NCBI GenBank assembly: GCA_007859835.1
Contig: SJPJ01000001.1
Coordinates: 2,416,318 to 2,480,317, forward strand
Length of the DNA stretch: 64,000 nucleotides
Reading direction: 5' to 3'
DNA from: Novipirellula herctigrandis
GTDB lineage: Bacteria > Planctomycetota > Planctomycetia > Pirellulales > Pirellulaceae
Shown: in pieces, positions 21,837 to 31,516 of the stretch
Layout of the letters: each line of letters opens with the position of its first letter
How positions within the stretch are numbered: position 1 is the first letter of the stretch
The notes under the pieces: model-generated
The model's input: the letters and a program-made list of their open reading frames with translations, nothing else
Told to the model about the DNA's origin: nothing
Database searches by the model: none
Position numbers and translations under genes: made by a program

Positions 21837-22292
21837 ATGTCTAGCAATCCGTACGCACCACCAGTAACGGTGGAATCGAACGATCAGACAGACGTGGCAA
21901 CGACGCGAGTTCGCCGCGGACCTGCACTCTACATAGCCGGATTTGGGCTTCTCGGTGGATTTGGTTCGGTACCCTTTCTTGCACATCAGAATCCGTTTGG
22001 ATTTGCCGTTGTTCTCATGGGATGTATTTTGGGGGGGTTGGTCTACCGTTTTCGCTCACGTAATTGGCCACATGATCCAACGATACGTGACAGCCAGTAC
22101 ATTTACTCTGCGGTTGCCGTCGTGTTGCCTCCTGGCGTTTTGTTTCTTTTCGCTGGGCCGCATGGGCAAGGGCCAGCGATTGTCATGATCGGACTGATCG
22201 TGGGTGTGTCGGTTGCTCTTGGCATCTTCACCAGCGGCACCCGCCGACTAAACGCATCGGCAATCAAGCCCGAACCATCGGAAACGGGCTAA
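21837..22292 (+). CDS. NPYAPP-type planctomycete membrane protein
   Basis: A 151-residue protein beginning MSSNPYAPPVTVE, the short N-terminal motif common to many planctomycete inner-membrane proteins. About four hydrophobic segments follow (LYIAGFGLLGGFGSVPF; AVVLMGCILGGLVY; AVAVVLPPGVLFLF; IVMIGLIVGVSVALGIF). No enzymatic motif is seen. Confidence 0.7.
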   Translation: MSSNPYAPPVTVESNDQTDVATTRVRRGPALYIAGFGLLGGFGSVPFLAHQNPFGFAVVLMGCILGGLVYRFRSRNWPHDPTIRDSQYIYSAVAVVLPPGVLFLFAGPHGQGPAIVMIGLIVGVSVALGIFTSGTRRLNASAIKPEPSETG

Positions 22293-22416
22293 GGGCTGCA
22301 TTGCAGTGTCTCTTCTAAACCGACACTGTATTCGGGCTATTGTTTTGAATGGGTTTCCAGGAGAGTGGGTTTTAGGAATTGAGCTTGTGGTGTTGCCACG
22401 TGAATACGTTCGACGC

Positions 22417-22640
22417 TCACGTTTGCTTCGCAGTCAGCTCCATGGTGCATCGGATGGTGGTGATCTCGGCGTCTTGTTCGTCGGTGACTTCGACGGACTA
22501 GGCGTAGGTGCCAGAGCGGAGGGATTCAGTGGCACTGCGGGGGAGATCGAAGACTAAGTCCCAGCGGTCGTTGTTGGCGACGACGTTGCCGGGGACTTGG
22601 AATGAGTCGGGGAGGCGAACCAAACTTGACCGAAATGTGA
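22417..22640 (-). pseudogene. C-terminal fragment of an unknown gene with in-frame amber stop
   Basis: The minus strand reads RLPDSFQVPGNVVANNDRWD, LVFDLPRSATESLRSGTYA, then a TAG, and continues in the same frame with SVEVTDEQDAEITTIRCTME to a stop at 22417. Coding quality on both sides of the TAG suggests the tail of a gene whose upstream part has been lost. Family not recognised. Confidence 0.45.
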
Positions 22641-22654
22641 GGGAGATTGTTGAG

Positions 22655-22954
22655 ATGAAGGTGATCATAGATTTGTGCGTCGTGCCGATGGGCGTTGGTG
22701 TCTCCGTGGGCAAGTACGTTGCCGAATGTCAAAAAGTCTTGCAGGACGCAGGACTGGAGTACCAAGTGCACGCTTACGGCACGAACATCGAAGGTGATTG
22801 GGACGAGGTATTTGCGGCAGTCAAGCGTTGCCACGAACGCGTTCACGCGATGGGCGCGCCGCGAATTACCACGAGCATCAAAGTTGGAACCCGCACCGAT
22901 CGCGAGCAGTCGATGCAGGACAAGATTGATAGCGTTACCGAGACGCTAGCGTAG
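22655..22954 (+). CDS. Thiamine-binding/MTH1187 family protein, copy 1
   Basis: A 99-residue ferredoxin-like fold protein: MKVIIDLCVVPMGVGVSVGK, YVAECQKVLQDAGLEYQVHA, YGTNIEGDWDEVFAAVKRCH, RITTSIKVGTRTDREQSM. This is the UPF0045/Thiamine_BP family, small cytoplasmic proteins that bind thiamine-like ligands. A near-identical paralogue, inverted, lies at 31517-31816. The frame is open further upstream into the decayed gene, but GGGAG before the ATG at 22655 and family length fix the start. Confidence 0.9.
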   Translation: MKVIIDLCVVPMGVGVSVGKYVAECQKVLQDAGLEYQVHAYGTNIEGDWDEVFAAVKRCHERVHAMGAPRITTSIKVGTRTDREQSMQDKIDSVTETLA

Positions 22955-23065
22955 AACGCCTTGCAATCTATCTTCGGTTACGTTGGCAGCTGTAGCGAAA
23001 TTGGTCTCACCGAATCCGACCTACGGAGTACCGAAGCGCGGAAGGAAGTCGGCTTGATGCCATGG

Positions 23066-23638
23066 TTAAGATTGATCACAGGTGTTGTCGTGAATCATTT
23101 CGCACTTCCAGCATCGATCACTTGGCGATGAATCACCGCAAAGCAATCGGTGATCGCCGAGGATCCAAATATCGCCAAGCTGCGTCACTGCTTCGTCTGG
23201 CGGCTCCGGCACGTCCTCGGGATCAGTCAGACCTTGTGACACGCCTGGATCGAGCAGCTTGGCGAGTTCGTCGTCGTTGAACCCGATCAACTCGCAATCG
23301 AATCCCGATTGCTGCAACTCGCCGATTTCGATGGGCAGCAAGTCCCAATCCCACTCCGCGTTCTCGCCGGTTCGATTGTCGGCGATCCGGTACGCCTTCA
23401 CTGCTTCGGGTTCGAGGTCCGTTGCGACGTGAACGGGGACTTCGGTCAGCCCGATCTTCTGCGAGGCTTTGAACCGCGTATGTCCGACGATGATGACACC
23501 ATCGGCATCGACCACAATCGGCTGGCGAAAACCGAATTCGTTGATTGAGAGGATGACCGCATCGACAGCGTCGTCATTGATGCGAGGGTTGTTCTCGTAA
23601 GGCTTGATTCGATCAAGCGACCACATTTCGACCTGCAT
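23066..23638 (-). pseudogene. ParB/Srx-domain protein truncated before its methyltransferase domain
   Basis: MQVEMWSLDRIKPYENNPRI, AILSINEFGFRQPIVVDADG and VGHTRFKASQKIGL form a ParB-like nuclease domain. The helical linker ends in LGDIWILGDHRLLCGDSS, which in phage-type proteins is the junction to a DNA methyltransferase. Here the sequence stops about 17 residues later without any methylase motif, so the C-terminal half is deleted. It forms part of the decayed phage- or plasmid-like module at 23-28 kb. Confidence 0.75.
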
Positions 23639-23762
23639 TGCAGCGTCCTTTCCAAGGGAGAGTGAAATGGAAAGGGGTCGGTCGGTTGGTGGTTGGTTAG
23701 ATGTTTGGTTGGTTGGGTGCTATTCTTGAGCTGGCGGTCGCTCAGATGCTTTGTCGCTACGC

Positions 23763-24233
23763 CTAATCTTGACCGGAGTTCGTCGTCCGAGATTCCTCGC
23801 GCAATCGCGAACGCACTTCGACCAGCAAGCGTCCGAGCATGTTTTTGCCGCGACCGTCACCACCGTCGCCCCAATAATCATCGTTGGTAGTGTGTTCAAT
23901 GATTTTGGCGTTGCCGGTGCTGAGCAGAAGTTCGCGAAGCTCTTCGTGCTGGGTGAACTTGGCGATTAGAGCTTCACGCATTACGTTGACCTTTGCCGAC
24001 TCCCAGTCCTTGCGGAGCGTTCGCTTTCGGTCGCGTCCCATTCTTGCTGCGAGCATCGGTGAGTTTGCTTTGCGAATTTCGTTTTGGTCGGACTTTGACT
24101 TGAACTTCATCGCCTGAAAATAGTGCTCGGTCGTAGGCCATGTCGCCTTCCCAATACGAATCGGGTAGTCGGCGAAGTTGGAAAACTCGCCATATTCATC
24201 GCCGGTACTGTAGAACTTGATTGGGTCGGTCAT
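23763..24233 (-). CDS. NADAR family protein
   Basis: From the ATG at 24233 the protein has 156 residues. IKFYSTGDEYGEFSNFADYP, IRIGKATWPTTEHYFQAMKF, then the helical middle, and DDYWGDGGDGRGKNMLGRLL at the end are all NADAR signatures; the acidic/Trp residues line the ADP-ribose pocket. NADAR proteins hydrolyse N-glycosidic ADP-ribose or related bonds; relatives are linked to riboflavin precursors and to reversal of guanosine ADP-ribosylation. It is intact although its neighbours are truncated, which suggests it is still used. Confidence 0.88.
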   Translation of the reverse strand: MTDPIKFYSTGDEYGEFSNFADYPIRIGKATWPTTEHYFQAMKFKSKSDQNEIRKANSPMLAARMGRDRKRTLRKDWESAKVNVMREALIAKFTQHEELRELLLSTGNAKIIEHTTNDDYWGDGGDGRGKNMLGRLLVEVRSRLREESRTTNSGQD

Positions 24234-24317
24234 TACGTCTGATTGCTCTTGTGAAAATTTGTGCCGCGTCAGAAGACACATGCAGATGATATCAGGTTCG
24301 TTCGATCGTTCGGACAA

Positions 24318-24664
24318 TCAAAACAAACTGTGCCTAATAAGGCTGCTGTTCCGGTTGCCCTGAGCAGCGACACGATCAGCCGGGAGTACCTAAACGCCTT
24401 GCGGGCAGTCCATCGGGGCGATCCTTCCCTCGAATCCTTCCCCAGCCCTGTGCGAGAGCTGGCGGTCGAAAATTTGGTCATTGCGGGCATGAGCGGGGGA
24501 ACAGGGGAAGTATTCGTAGAAAGAGAGAGATTGTTCCTATATTTGGTAGTCAAACGCCCTTTGGAATCCTTCCCTATCGCCGGGGAAGGTTTGGGAACGA
24601 TTCGTTGTTTTCGGGTCGAATCCTTCTCTATTTGGGGAAGGATTGGGAAGCGTAGGTGAAGGTT
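24318..24664. other. Non-coding stretch with GAATCCTTC/GGGGAAGG repeats
   Basis: No gene is seen. GAATCCTTCCC occurs three times (about 24430, 24568, 24620) near GGGGAAGG, and each pair can form a hairpin of the type CCTTCCCnnnGGGGAAGG. Confidence 0.45.
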
Positions 24665-26147
24665 TCATTCGGCAACGACTCGCTGGAAGCCGCTCGCGGT
24701 TTTGGTGGCGGTCGGCATGGTGATGGGTTCGATCTCACCTTGTTGCACGAGCGTCAAAATGATCTGGTCCAAGTCGGCGGCCTTGCACTTCATGTATTTG
24801 AGAATGTGTTGTCGTTGCATTCGCTGTTCGGGTTGCTCGCCGAGTCGTTTGAGCAGTTTCAAGCAATCGGCATGAAACGGGTTCGCCGGATGCAAACTTG
24901 TCGCCGAGCGATGCGGACATGCCGATCTGAAAGAGAATCTGCGAGTTGACTTTGCGAGGAAACTCCTTGCCGGTGCCGCTGCTGGCGAGAGCAAGTAGAT
25001 ATAGATTCGTTCGCAGGTCACCAGACGTACAGACCTTTCGACCAGCGAGAAACGACTGCAACGCCATTGCACCGCAGAACGCCAGGCCGATATTCGGGTA
25101 GGGAGCATTTGCCAGCGTGAAATCCATGATGCGACGGACGAAGCCTGGCACGTTAAAAAGTCGCTCGGGTAGTTGCCCAGGATCGGGCGTTGTTTCGGCC
25201 GGCGGAGGCTGAGCAGAAACCGCGGGTTGAGCACGTCCGACCATGAACTGGCTTAGGTCGACATCGTTGACGGCGTGCTCAATCGGCCCATCATCACGAA
25301 GCCAGCCGAAAGGGCGATCATGCGGTTTCGTTGCCGCTTGGTTGACCTTGTGTCGGAGTTCCTTGTCGAACCAGGGCGGGCTGCAGCGTGGGTTGTATTC
25401 AGCGGCCAGGATTGCCAATGCACGATCGGTGTCGAGGCCGAATCCATGGACGAGTGCGGTCGCGGCGGCATAGGTTTGCGAGTGACCACCACTGCCGGCG
25501 ATCGCAGGCGGCATCGCGTTCAAGTAGGCGATCGCCCGCGATTCCACGTCGTTGCCCACACGCGGCGACTGTGGCGGCAACGTGCCGTTTTGTTGCGGCG
25601 GCTTCGCGGGTCCACGCCGATGGATAACGGCATCGGCCAAAGCCTTCACGCAGGCGGCCAACATCGGAGCGGGAACAGGGGCCGGTTCGCCGTTGAGTGT
25701 TTCGTATGCCTCACCGTCGGGATGCACACTCGGCCCGACGACGGTTTGCGTTCCGGTTGAACGCAATTCGACGATCATCGAGCCATCACTTGGATCGGTG
25801 TGTTTTTCGGTGGTCGCCCCGATCGCGATGTACCAGCGGTGGGATCGCGGCGCAGACGGCCGCCCAGTGATCGCCAGCGTTGGTGGCAAGTATTGATCGG
25901 CAAGTTCGATCGCTTCGGCGCAATCGAGGTCAACGTCTACGAGCCAGCCAGACGGTTCGCCGAGTAGAATGCCGATATTATCTTTTGCGGAAAAGTGCAG
26001 TTTGATTTGGTCGGCTTCGATGCGAAGGTTCTGCCAACCGCTCAGCACCGGTGATTTGGATCCAGGACGAATTGGCACCGCATACCAGCCTCTTTGACGA
26101 TAGATCGCCGCTTGAGTACGGACATCGGTTGGTGGATGCGTAGTCAT
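24665..26147 (-). pseudogene. Primase-polymerase/DUF3987 protein with internal deletion and frameshift
   Basis: The 5' part is a bifunctional primase-polymerase domain (IYRQRGWYAVPIRPGSKSPV; GILLGEPSGWLVDVDLDCAE; the DVDLD metal site). It is followed by the start of the DUF3987 helicase part (LLALASSGTGKEFPRKVNSQ, a Walker-A-like loop). Around 24.89 kb the frame switches to the proper C-terminus (HADCLKLLKRLGEQPEQRMQ to GFQRVVAE). Several hundred central helicase residues are missing. The complete protein would prime and unwind DNA for a phage or plasmid. Confidence 0.75.
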
Positions 26148-26249
26148 TGGTTATACTGCGAGAGAATGACGTAGAAACATGTAATCGACGCCAGTCGGTT
26201 GCCGACGCCGCCGTCAAACAATCATCAGCGTGGAGCTTTGCGTAGAATA

Positions 26250-26471
26250 ATGAATCAAATTGACATAGCTCGCGAAGCCATTGGGCTGCCGCTCGCCGAA
26301 CGACTCGAGGTCGTTGGGAAAATCTGGGATAGCGTTGTTGATGAGGGATTGCCGAGCCTTTCGGATTCCCAACGAAATCTGATTGATGAACGAATCAAGA
26401 TGGCGGATAGCAATCCCGATCAACGAACACCGGCGATGGATGTTTTCAACGAACTAGGACGGAACGGTTGA
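26250..26471 (+). CDS. Addiction-module antitoxin (Unstab_antitox family)
   Basis: From the ATG at 26250 the protein has 73 residues: MNQIDIAREAIGLPLAERLE, VGKIWDSVVDEGLPSLSDSQ, then LIDERIKMADSNPDQ and a short acidic tail. Length and motifs match the small antitoxins paired with RelE/ParE toxins. Its stop overlaps the TTG start of the broken toxin gene. It is antiparallel to the surrounding phage-like genes. Confidence 0.85.
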   Translation: MNQIDIAREAIGLPLAERLEVVGKIWDSVVDEGLPSLSDSQRNLIDERIKMADSNPDQRTPAMDVFNELGRNG

Positions 26472-26757
26472 ACCGAATAGCCTATTTCACCGATCCGGCA
26501 AAACATGATCTTGCCGAAGCGCGTGATTGGTACGAGGCCTTGGATATGATCTGGTTGATGAGGTACGAATTGCGGTCAATCGGATTGAAAGCAACGCGGA
26601 GCAATTTGCACTGGTTTTCAAAGATGCTCGGGTCTGTCCCATCAAGCGTTTTCCTTTCCTCGTCGTATTTCGGATCAATGGCCAGTACGTGGACATTTTG
26701 GCGATTATGCATGGTCACAGAAATCCGAAGATGTGGATGAAGCGGATCGAAGAATAA
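26468..26757 (+). pseudogene. RelE/ParE-type toxin with frameshift
   Basis: The first frame (from TTG 26468) gives NRIAYFTDPAKHDLAEARDW and YEA, then loses sense. The frame ending at 26757 continues with LGYDLVDEVRIAVNRIESNA, FPFLVVFRINGQYVDILAIM and HGHRNPKMW, the normal C-terminal half of a RelE/ParE toxin. The shift lies near 26535-26545. The toxin is therefore probably inactive, leaving a solitary antitoxin. Confidence 0.8.
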
Positions 26758-26761
26758 ATGA

Positions 26762-27916
26762 TCAGAACGGTGCCTCTTCCAATGCAGCGTTCGGAATTTC
26801 ACCAAGTGTCTGCTTGGTAATGCGATCGTATTTCTGTCCAGTGATCGATTGCACTGTGATTCGTTCGGGTGAGGCCAATAGACCTGCATTGGCGATATCA
26901 AGTGCCTCCTCAGCATTATTGGGACACGGATCGAGGCAACGCTGAGACCACCAGACATTTGCCTTCGCTTTAGCGTAGCCTGTATGTTCAATACAAATGA
27001 ATTCGCTTTGCCAATGATCCAGGCCGATCATGTAGTCGACACGCAAACAGCGAGGTGCGTCTTCGTCGGCGTCGCGTTTGCGATGGATGCGATAGATGAT
27101 GTCTTGGACGTTGTATTCGATGTCGGTCACTTCACCCGACAACACGCCAGCCTCAGATGCCTCGGCATCATGGGCTTCTCGTTGTGAAGGCGGGAACGGA
27201 TGACCGCACTCAGGACAGTTCGCGTATCCGCAGGCAACAAGGGCGTGACACTTTTCGCACTCTTTTGCTGGCGGCTCGCTGCCGGAGCGAAGTTGTTTTT
27301 CCTTCGGTTTGATCTGGTCGATCGGTCCGTGGCGTTCGATGTTGCCGCCGAAATCGAGGACGAGGCAATCCTGTTTGTCGGGATGCAAGCGAAAGCCGCG
27401 GCCGACGCATTGGTAAAGCAGCCCCGGCGACATGGTTGGTCGCAACATCACCACGCAATCGACTCGCGGTGCGTCAAAACCGGTCGTCAACACGCTAACG
27501 TTGCAAAGGAAACGCAGTGGCTCTTCCCCAAGTAGCGAGGTTGGAGCATCGCCGCGAAAGCGAGCCAGCAATTCGTCACGATCGGCGGCCGGTGTCTCGC
27601 CAGTGACAAAACCGCATTCAATGCCGTGGTTCTGCTGCAACACTTCGACGACACGGCGCCCGTGTGCGACGGACGACGCGAAGATCAACACGGCCCGCCT
27701 GTCTTGCGTCAATTCCACGATCTCGGCACACGCGGCCGACACGAGGGCGTCGTCATTTATCAGCGATTCGACTTCTCCGCTGACGAACTCGCCGGCGCGG
27801 ATGTGCAGTCCGCCGAAATCGGCTCGGTGCACACCGGCTTTGGATATCCTCCGGCTGGAGGTCCGCTGGACGACTCCGGCCGGCAGAAACCGTGCTGCGA
27901 ACGGGCGGTCGTTCAC
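26762..27916 (-). pseudogene. Superfamily II helicase, C-terminal half only
   Basis: The fragment starts in the linker (GVHRADFGGLHIRAGEFVSG) and contains helicase domain 2: VLIFASSVAHGRRVVEVLQ, LTTGFDAPRVDCVVMLRPTM (motif V) and LLYQCVGRGFRLHPDK (motif VI with its Arg finger). A four-Cys zinc ribbon follows (CEKCHALVACGYANCPECGH), then a phage-type C-terminal domain. Motor domain 1 with Walker A and DEAD box is absent upstream, so it cannot be active. Such helicases occur next to ParB and primase genes in phages and plasmids. Confidence 0.8.
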
Positions 27917-28245
27917 AGGGAAACACGGGCCAGCGGGATCAGCCCTGTCAATTTGAAACGGGGAGCGAATCTCTCAGCTGGAGTCACGGCGACTCATGAC
28001 GTGAGTCTTTGGCACATTTGATGAGTCGTTTGGAGAAATTTAATCCATTGAAAAGGGCGCAGTAGTCGAATTCGTGCGAACCGGAAGACATGTCACCAGT
28101 TAATTTTGACGATACTTATGCACGTGAATCAGGCGTTTTTTCGCGGTTTGAGCAAGGTTTGCGAATTTCGGTTTGCCGATTCCGTCGACAAAATCGGAGC
28201 ACCAAAGCTCGGTCTGTGCGTTGATGCGAAGGCGAGATAGCCTTC

Positions 28246-29235
28246 CTACTTCCATTGCCAAGTATCCGAGGCCTTCAGCTTGCAATCGATCTTCGGTTGC
28301 TTGGATTGCAACCAATGACGACTCGATTGGTCATCTCGCAAATAGGCGTCCCAGAATTTCAGACTGATCTTCTGGATTGCGGGGTGATGGTCGGGATCGC
28401 GACCGCGAGTGCGAAAGCCTTCCGAGTCACCGAAGGTGAAGTGATGACCGCCGTCAAAGACCAACTCGTACTTATCACCTTCGGGGAGAGCCTTATAAAC
28501 TTCTCGCCGTAACTGGGGTGTCACACGATCGTTGATCGGACTGTCATCCTTGGTTCCGGTCATACACAACATCGGCGCACTTATGTGACCAAGGGCGCGT
28601 TGGGCAGACAATCCTTGCCCGGGTTGAGGGCTCATGGCAAAGAATGCGTCAATCCGCTCGTCGGCATAACTCTTGCCGAATAAAGATCGACGGCCGGCGA
28701 CGGCGAGAGTCGTCACCGCGCCAAAACTGTGCCCGCTCATGCCGATGCGATCCAGATCGAGTTTGCCGCATAGTGGATGATCGGCTTCTTGATTCCACTT
28801 TTCCAACTGATCGATAACGAACGAGACATCTTGGATTCGGTCGGCTGCACTCTTTGCACTGGCCGCCTGCTTGACGGCCTTCATGCGATCGCGAAGTCGA
28901 GCCGACTGCCAGACTTCCTGATCGCTTCCGGCGTGTTGCATGAAGACGCAAACATATCCGGAGGCGGCCCATTGCTTGCCCAGGTAAGGATTGTTTGCTC
29001 GCGAGCCACCGAGCCCATGTGAAAACAGGACAACGGGACCAGCCGAAGCCTGCTCGGCAAGGTAAACCCGAACAGGGACCGCACGGTCGCGTTTTGCGTC
29101 CTGCGGTTCGAAGTCGAGATGTTTGACAGTTGCAGTGTCAACTGCGAACACTGGCCTTGTCAGACTCAGCAGAACGACGGCAAGTAATAACGACTTCAGA
29201 AACAGTGTCTTTCGATCCACGCGACTTCCCCTCAT
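28246..29235 (-). CDS. Exported alpha/beta hydrolase (PAF-acetylhydrolase/DLH-like)
   Basis: From the ATG at 29235 the protein has 329 residues with a signal peptide (FLKSLLLAVVLLSLTRPVFA). GPVVLFSHGLGGSRAN is the oxyanion strand, IGMSGHSFGAVTTLAVAG the nucleophile elbow with Ser, and FDGGHHFTFGD provides a His. The arrangement resembles platelet-activating-factor acetylhydrolase/chlorophyllase-like hydrolases. It would act in the periplasm or outside the cell. Substrate unknown. Confidence 0.8.
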   Translation of the reverse strand: MRGSRVDRKTLFLKSLLLAVVLLSLTRPVFAVDTATVKHLDFEPQDAKRDRAVPVRVYLAEQASAGPVVLFSHGLGGSRANNPYLGKQWAASGYVCVFMQHAGSDQEVWQSARLRDRMKAVKQAASAKSAADRIQDVSFVIDQLEKWNQEADHPLCGKLDLDRIGMSGHSFGAVTTLAVAGRRSLFGKSYADERIDAFFAMSPQPGQGLSAQRALGHISAPMLCMTGTKDDSPINDRVTPQLRREVYKALPEGDKYELVFDGGHHFTFGDSEGFRTRGRDPDHHPAIQKISLKFWDAYLRDDQSSRHWLQSKQPKIDCKLKASDTWQWK

Positions 29236-29456
29236 TGTCTTCAATTCCTCAGCCAACCAAGTACCAACAGCAACGATCTTTTCTCGGCTAATCTTACTCT
29301 ATGAACGGTCTTCGGAGGTTGCCTCCGTTTCTTGGCATCCGTCTGAATTATTAGAAACCCTCATGCACAATTTCTTTTTCGTGCCCATCTTTCGCCAAGC
29401 CATAACCGTTTAGCGAGAAGTGGACGCGATTTACAAAACCGATTAAATTGATTTGC

Positions 29457-30143
29457 ATGAACAAGTCAACCGTCGTCGCCTATTTGAAGAAGAACCAGGA
29501 CTCTCGAGGCATCGAGCACTGGAAGAAACAAAACGAAAGCGAGCTTAAAAGCTACGGCATCGGGCTGACTATCCTCCGGAAGTTTGCAAAGACAATCGGA
29601 CGCGATGCCAAGCTGGCTAAGTCATTGTGGAACTCAAACTATTATGAGATGAAAATAATCTCGATCCTCATCGACGATCCGAAAACGATGACCGTCGAAC
29701 AGGCGGAGTCGCAGGTCGAGGAACTCGAAGGCGGATACCTAGTACATGTATTTTCCACCTGTGGGGCGCCCTTGGCAAAAACGCGATTCGTGGTCGAACT
29801 CGCCGACAACTGGATCAATAGCGAAGACTCCATTCGCTGTCGCTGCGGGTACGGACTACTCTACGAAATCTCGAAAAGTAAGAAGAAGAGCGTACCCGAC
29901 GAAGCGTATTTTCTGGCGAATGTCGCGGACATCGACAAAAAACGCAATCACGTATCAACCCCGGTTCTGATGGCGATGGCTGCTGCGTTAATGGGCATTG
30001 GAATGCGGACAAAGAAACTCAACAGGGCGGCGTTAAAAGTCGCCAGAGCAATTGGACCGATCACGCATAGCGAATCGTGCGATCCGTTCGATGTGGTCAA
30101 ACACCTCACCAGCGATCACGCGAAGCAGAAGCTCGGGCTGTGA
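29457..30143 (+). CDS. DNA alkylation repair (AlkD family) protein, second type
   Basis: A 228-residue helical protein. Start at the ATG at 29457 (MNKSTVVAYLKKNQ). RGIEHWKKQNESELKSYGIG, YEMKIISILIDDPKTMTVEQ and DKKRNHVSTPVLMAMAAALM are HEAT-like AlkD-superfamily helices. FVVELADNWINSED takes the place of the WDLVD-type motif. It is distantly related to the protein at 19493. Role in repair is inferred from the family. Confidence 0.75.
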   Translation: MNKSTVVAYLKKNQDSRGIEHWKKQNESELKSYGIGLTILRKFAKTIGRDAKLAKSLWNSNYYEMKIISILIDDPKTMTVEQAESQVEELEGGYLVHVFSTCGAPLAKTRFVVELADNWINSEDSIRCRCGYGLLYEISKSKKKSVPDEAYFLANVADIDKKRNHVSTPVLMAMAAALMGIGMRTKKLNRAALKVARAIGPITHSESCDPFDVVKHLTSDHAKQKLGL

Positions 30144-30187
30144 TTCGCGAAAGTCAGCGGAGCTTGCCCATCAGGGACAAAAAAGAT

Positions 30188-31228
30188 TCAGTACTTTCGT
30201 TTTTGATTAGCAGAGAGTGTCATCTTGTAGAATTGACCAAGTTTCTTGTCTTGCTCTCGACGTTCATGAATCGACTGGGCGTTTCGTGCTTGCTCGGCAT
30301 TTAGTTTCAAGTAGTTCCTGAGTCGTCGCGCATCGAGTTCACCGCTCTCGATCGCTGCAGCGATTGCGCAACCTAGTTCGCCTTGATGGCTGCAGTCGCG
30401 AAAATGACAGTCCTCTGCCAAAGAAACAACCTCATCGAAGACCTCAGCGACTCCTTCTTCGCAGTCGGCCAACTGGAGTTCACGCATGCCTGGGGTGTCA
30501 ATCAAGACGCCCCCAGCGCTGAGGCAATGAATTGAACGGACCGTGGTTGTATGCCGGCCTTTGGAGTCGTCTTCACGAATGCCTTGCGTCGAAATAGGCC
30601 CAGCCCCCAGCGACATCGCCAGTGTCGATTTGCCGACTCCGGAGGATCCTACCAAGGCCACGGTTTGGCCACTGCGACACCAATAGGCCAGCGGTTCCAT
30701 GTCGCCCGAGTCTCTCGCGTCAACGGTTTCCACGATCAAACCACTGATCAACTGCGATGCTTGTTGACGAAGTGAGTCGCGATCTTCGCACAGATCGGCT
30801 TTGCTGAGCACAACGATCGGGTTAACATGCGACTCGGAAGCCAGTGCCAAATACCGTTCGAGTCGAGACTGGTTGAAGTCGTGGTTGCAGGAACAAACGA
30901 TGAACAGCGTATCGACGTTGGCGGCAATCAACTGAGTCTGCGATTTCACTCCTGCTGCCTTTCTCGAAATCAGCGACTCGCGCGGAAGCCTGCTCACCCC
31001 GCGTCTGGACTCATTGTCCAAGAGTAACCAATCGCCAACTGCCAACTCTCCGCAAACGTCCAATTGCTCGATGGGCAACGCAATCTCCTCGCTACCAGTC
31101 AGGCAGAGGATTCGCCTGCCGAAATGGGCACCAACGCGTACAGGAAAGGCGTTACGCTCTTGTTCTTCCGTCAAGTGCGCCGAAAAACATGTTTTCCAAC
31201 CAATTTTACCGAGCTGTCGATAATCCAT
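30188..31228 (-). CDS. rsgA: Ribosome small-subunit-dependent GTPase A
   Basis: A 346-residue circularly permuted GTPase that helps mature the 30S subunit. The order is OB-fold N-terminus (AVGDWLLLDNESRRG), then NPIVVLSKADL (G4), VALVGSSGVGKSTLAMSLGA (G1), RHTTTVRSIHCL (G2) and GVLIDTPGMRELQL (G3). The C-terminal zinc motif is CHFRDCSHQGELGC. This G4-G1-G2-G3 order and the zinc finger identify RsgA/YjeQ. The terminal Lys/Arg-rich tail is normal. Many Pirellulaceae may carry more than one paralogue, which I cannot check here. Confidence 0.92.
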   Translation of the reverse strand: MDYRQLGKIGWKTCFSAHLTEEQERNAFPVRVGAHFGRRILCLTGSEEIALPIEQLDVCGELAVGDWLLLDNESRRGVSRLPRESLISRKAAGVKSQTQLIAANVDTLFIVCSCNHDFNQSRLERYLALASESHVNPIVVLSKADLCEDRDSLRQQASQLISGLIVETVDARDSGDMEPLAYWCRSGQTVALVGSSGVGKSTLAMSLGAGPISTQGIREDDSKGRHTTTVRSIHCLSAGGVLIDTPGMRELQLADCEEGVAEVFDEVVSLAEDCHFRDCSHQGELGCAIAAAIESGELDARRLRNYLKLNAEQARNAQSIHERREQDKKLGQFYKMTLSANQKRKY

Positions 31229-31516
31229 CGTTCATCCTATCTCAATATCCCTACTACCCGAACCGATCGACACTCAAAGCATCCAAATGGTTCGCAAGGA
31301 TTGTGTCATTTCTCGTCGTTTGATGGGCACGACGAAGGAACAGACGACGTGCCATTCATCAATGAAGCGGGAACCGGTTGGCGAGGACTTCTAGTGTACT
31401 GCCAGCACTAAATTTTGTGCTATGGATTTCGCCAAAAATCCGTTACTCATAGCTTCGTAGGGACTTTTGGCGAAGTCCACTGATTCCCAACTCGCTACCA
31501 TAAACCTGACCGCCCA
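31229..31516. other. Intergenic stretch between thiamine-binding protein and RsgA
   Basis: No gene or tRNA seen. It contains the short inverted pair CTTCGTAGGGACTTTTGGCGA / TCGCCAAAAATCCG at about 31428-31475. Confidence 0.3.
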
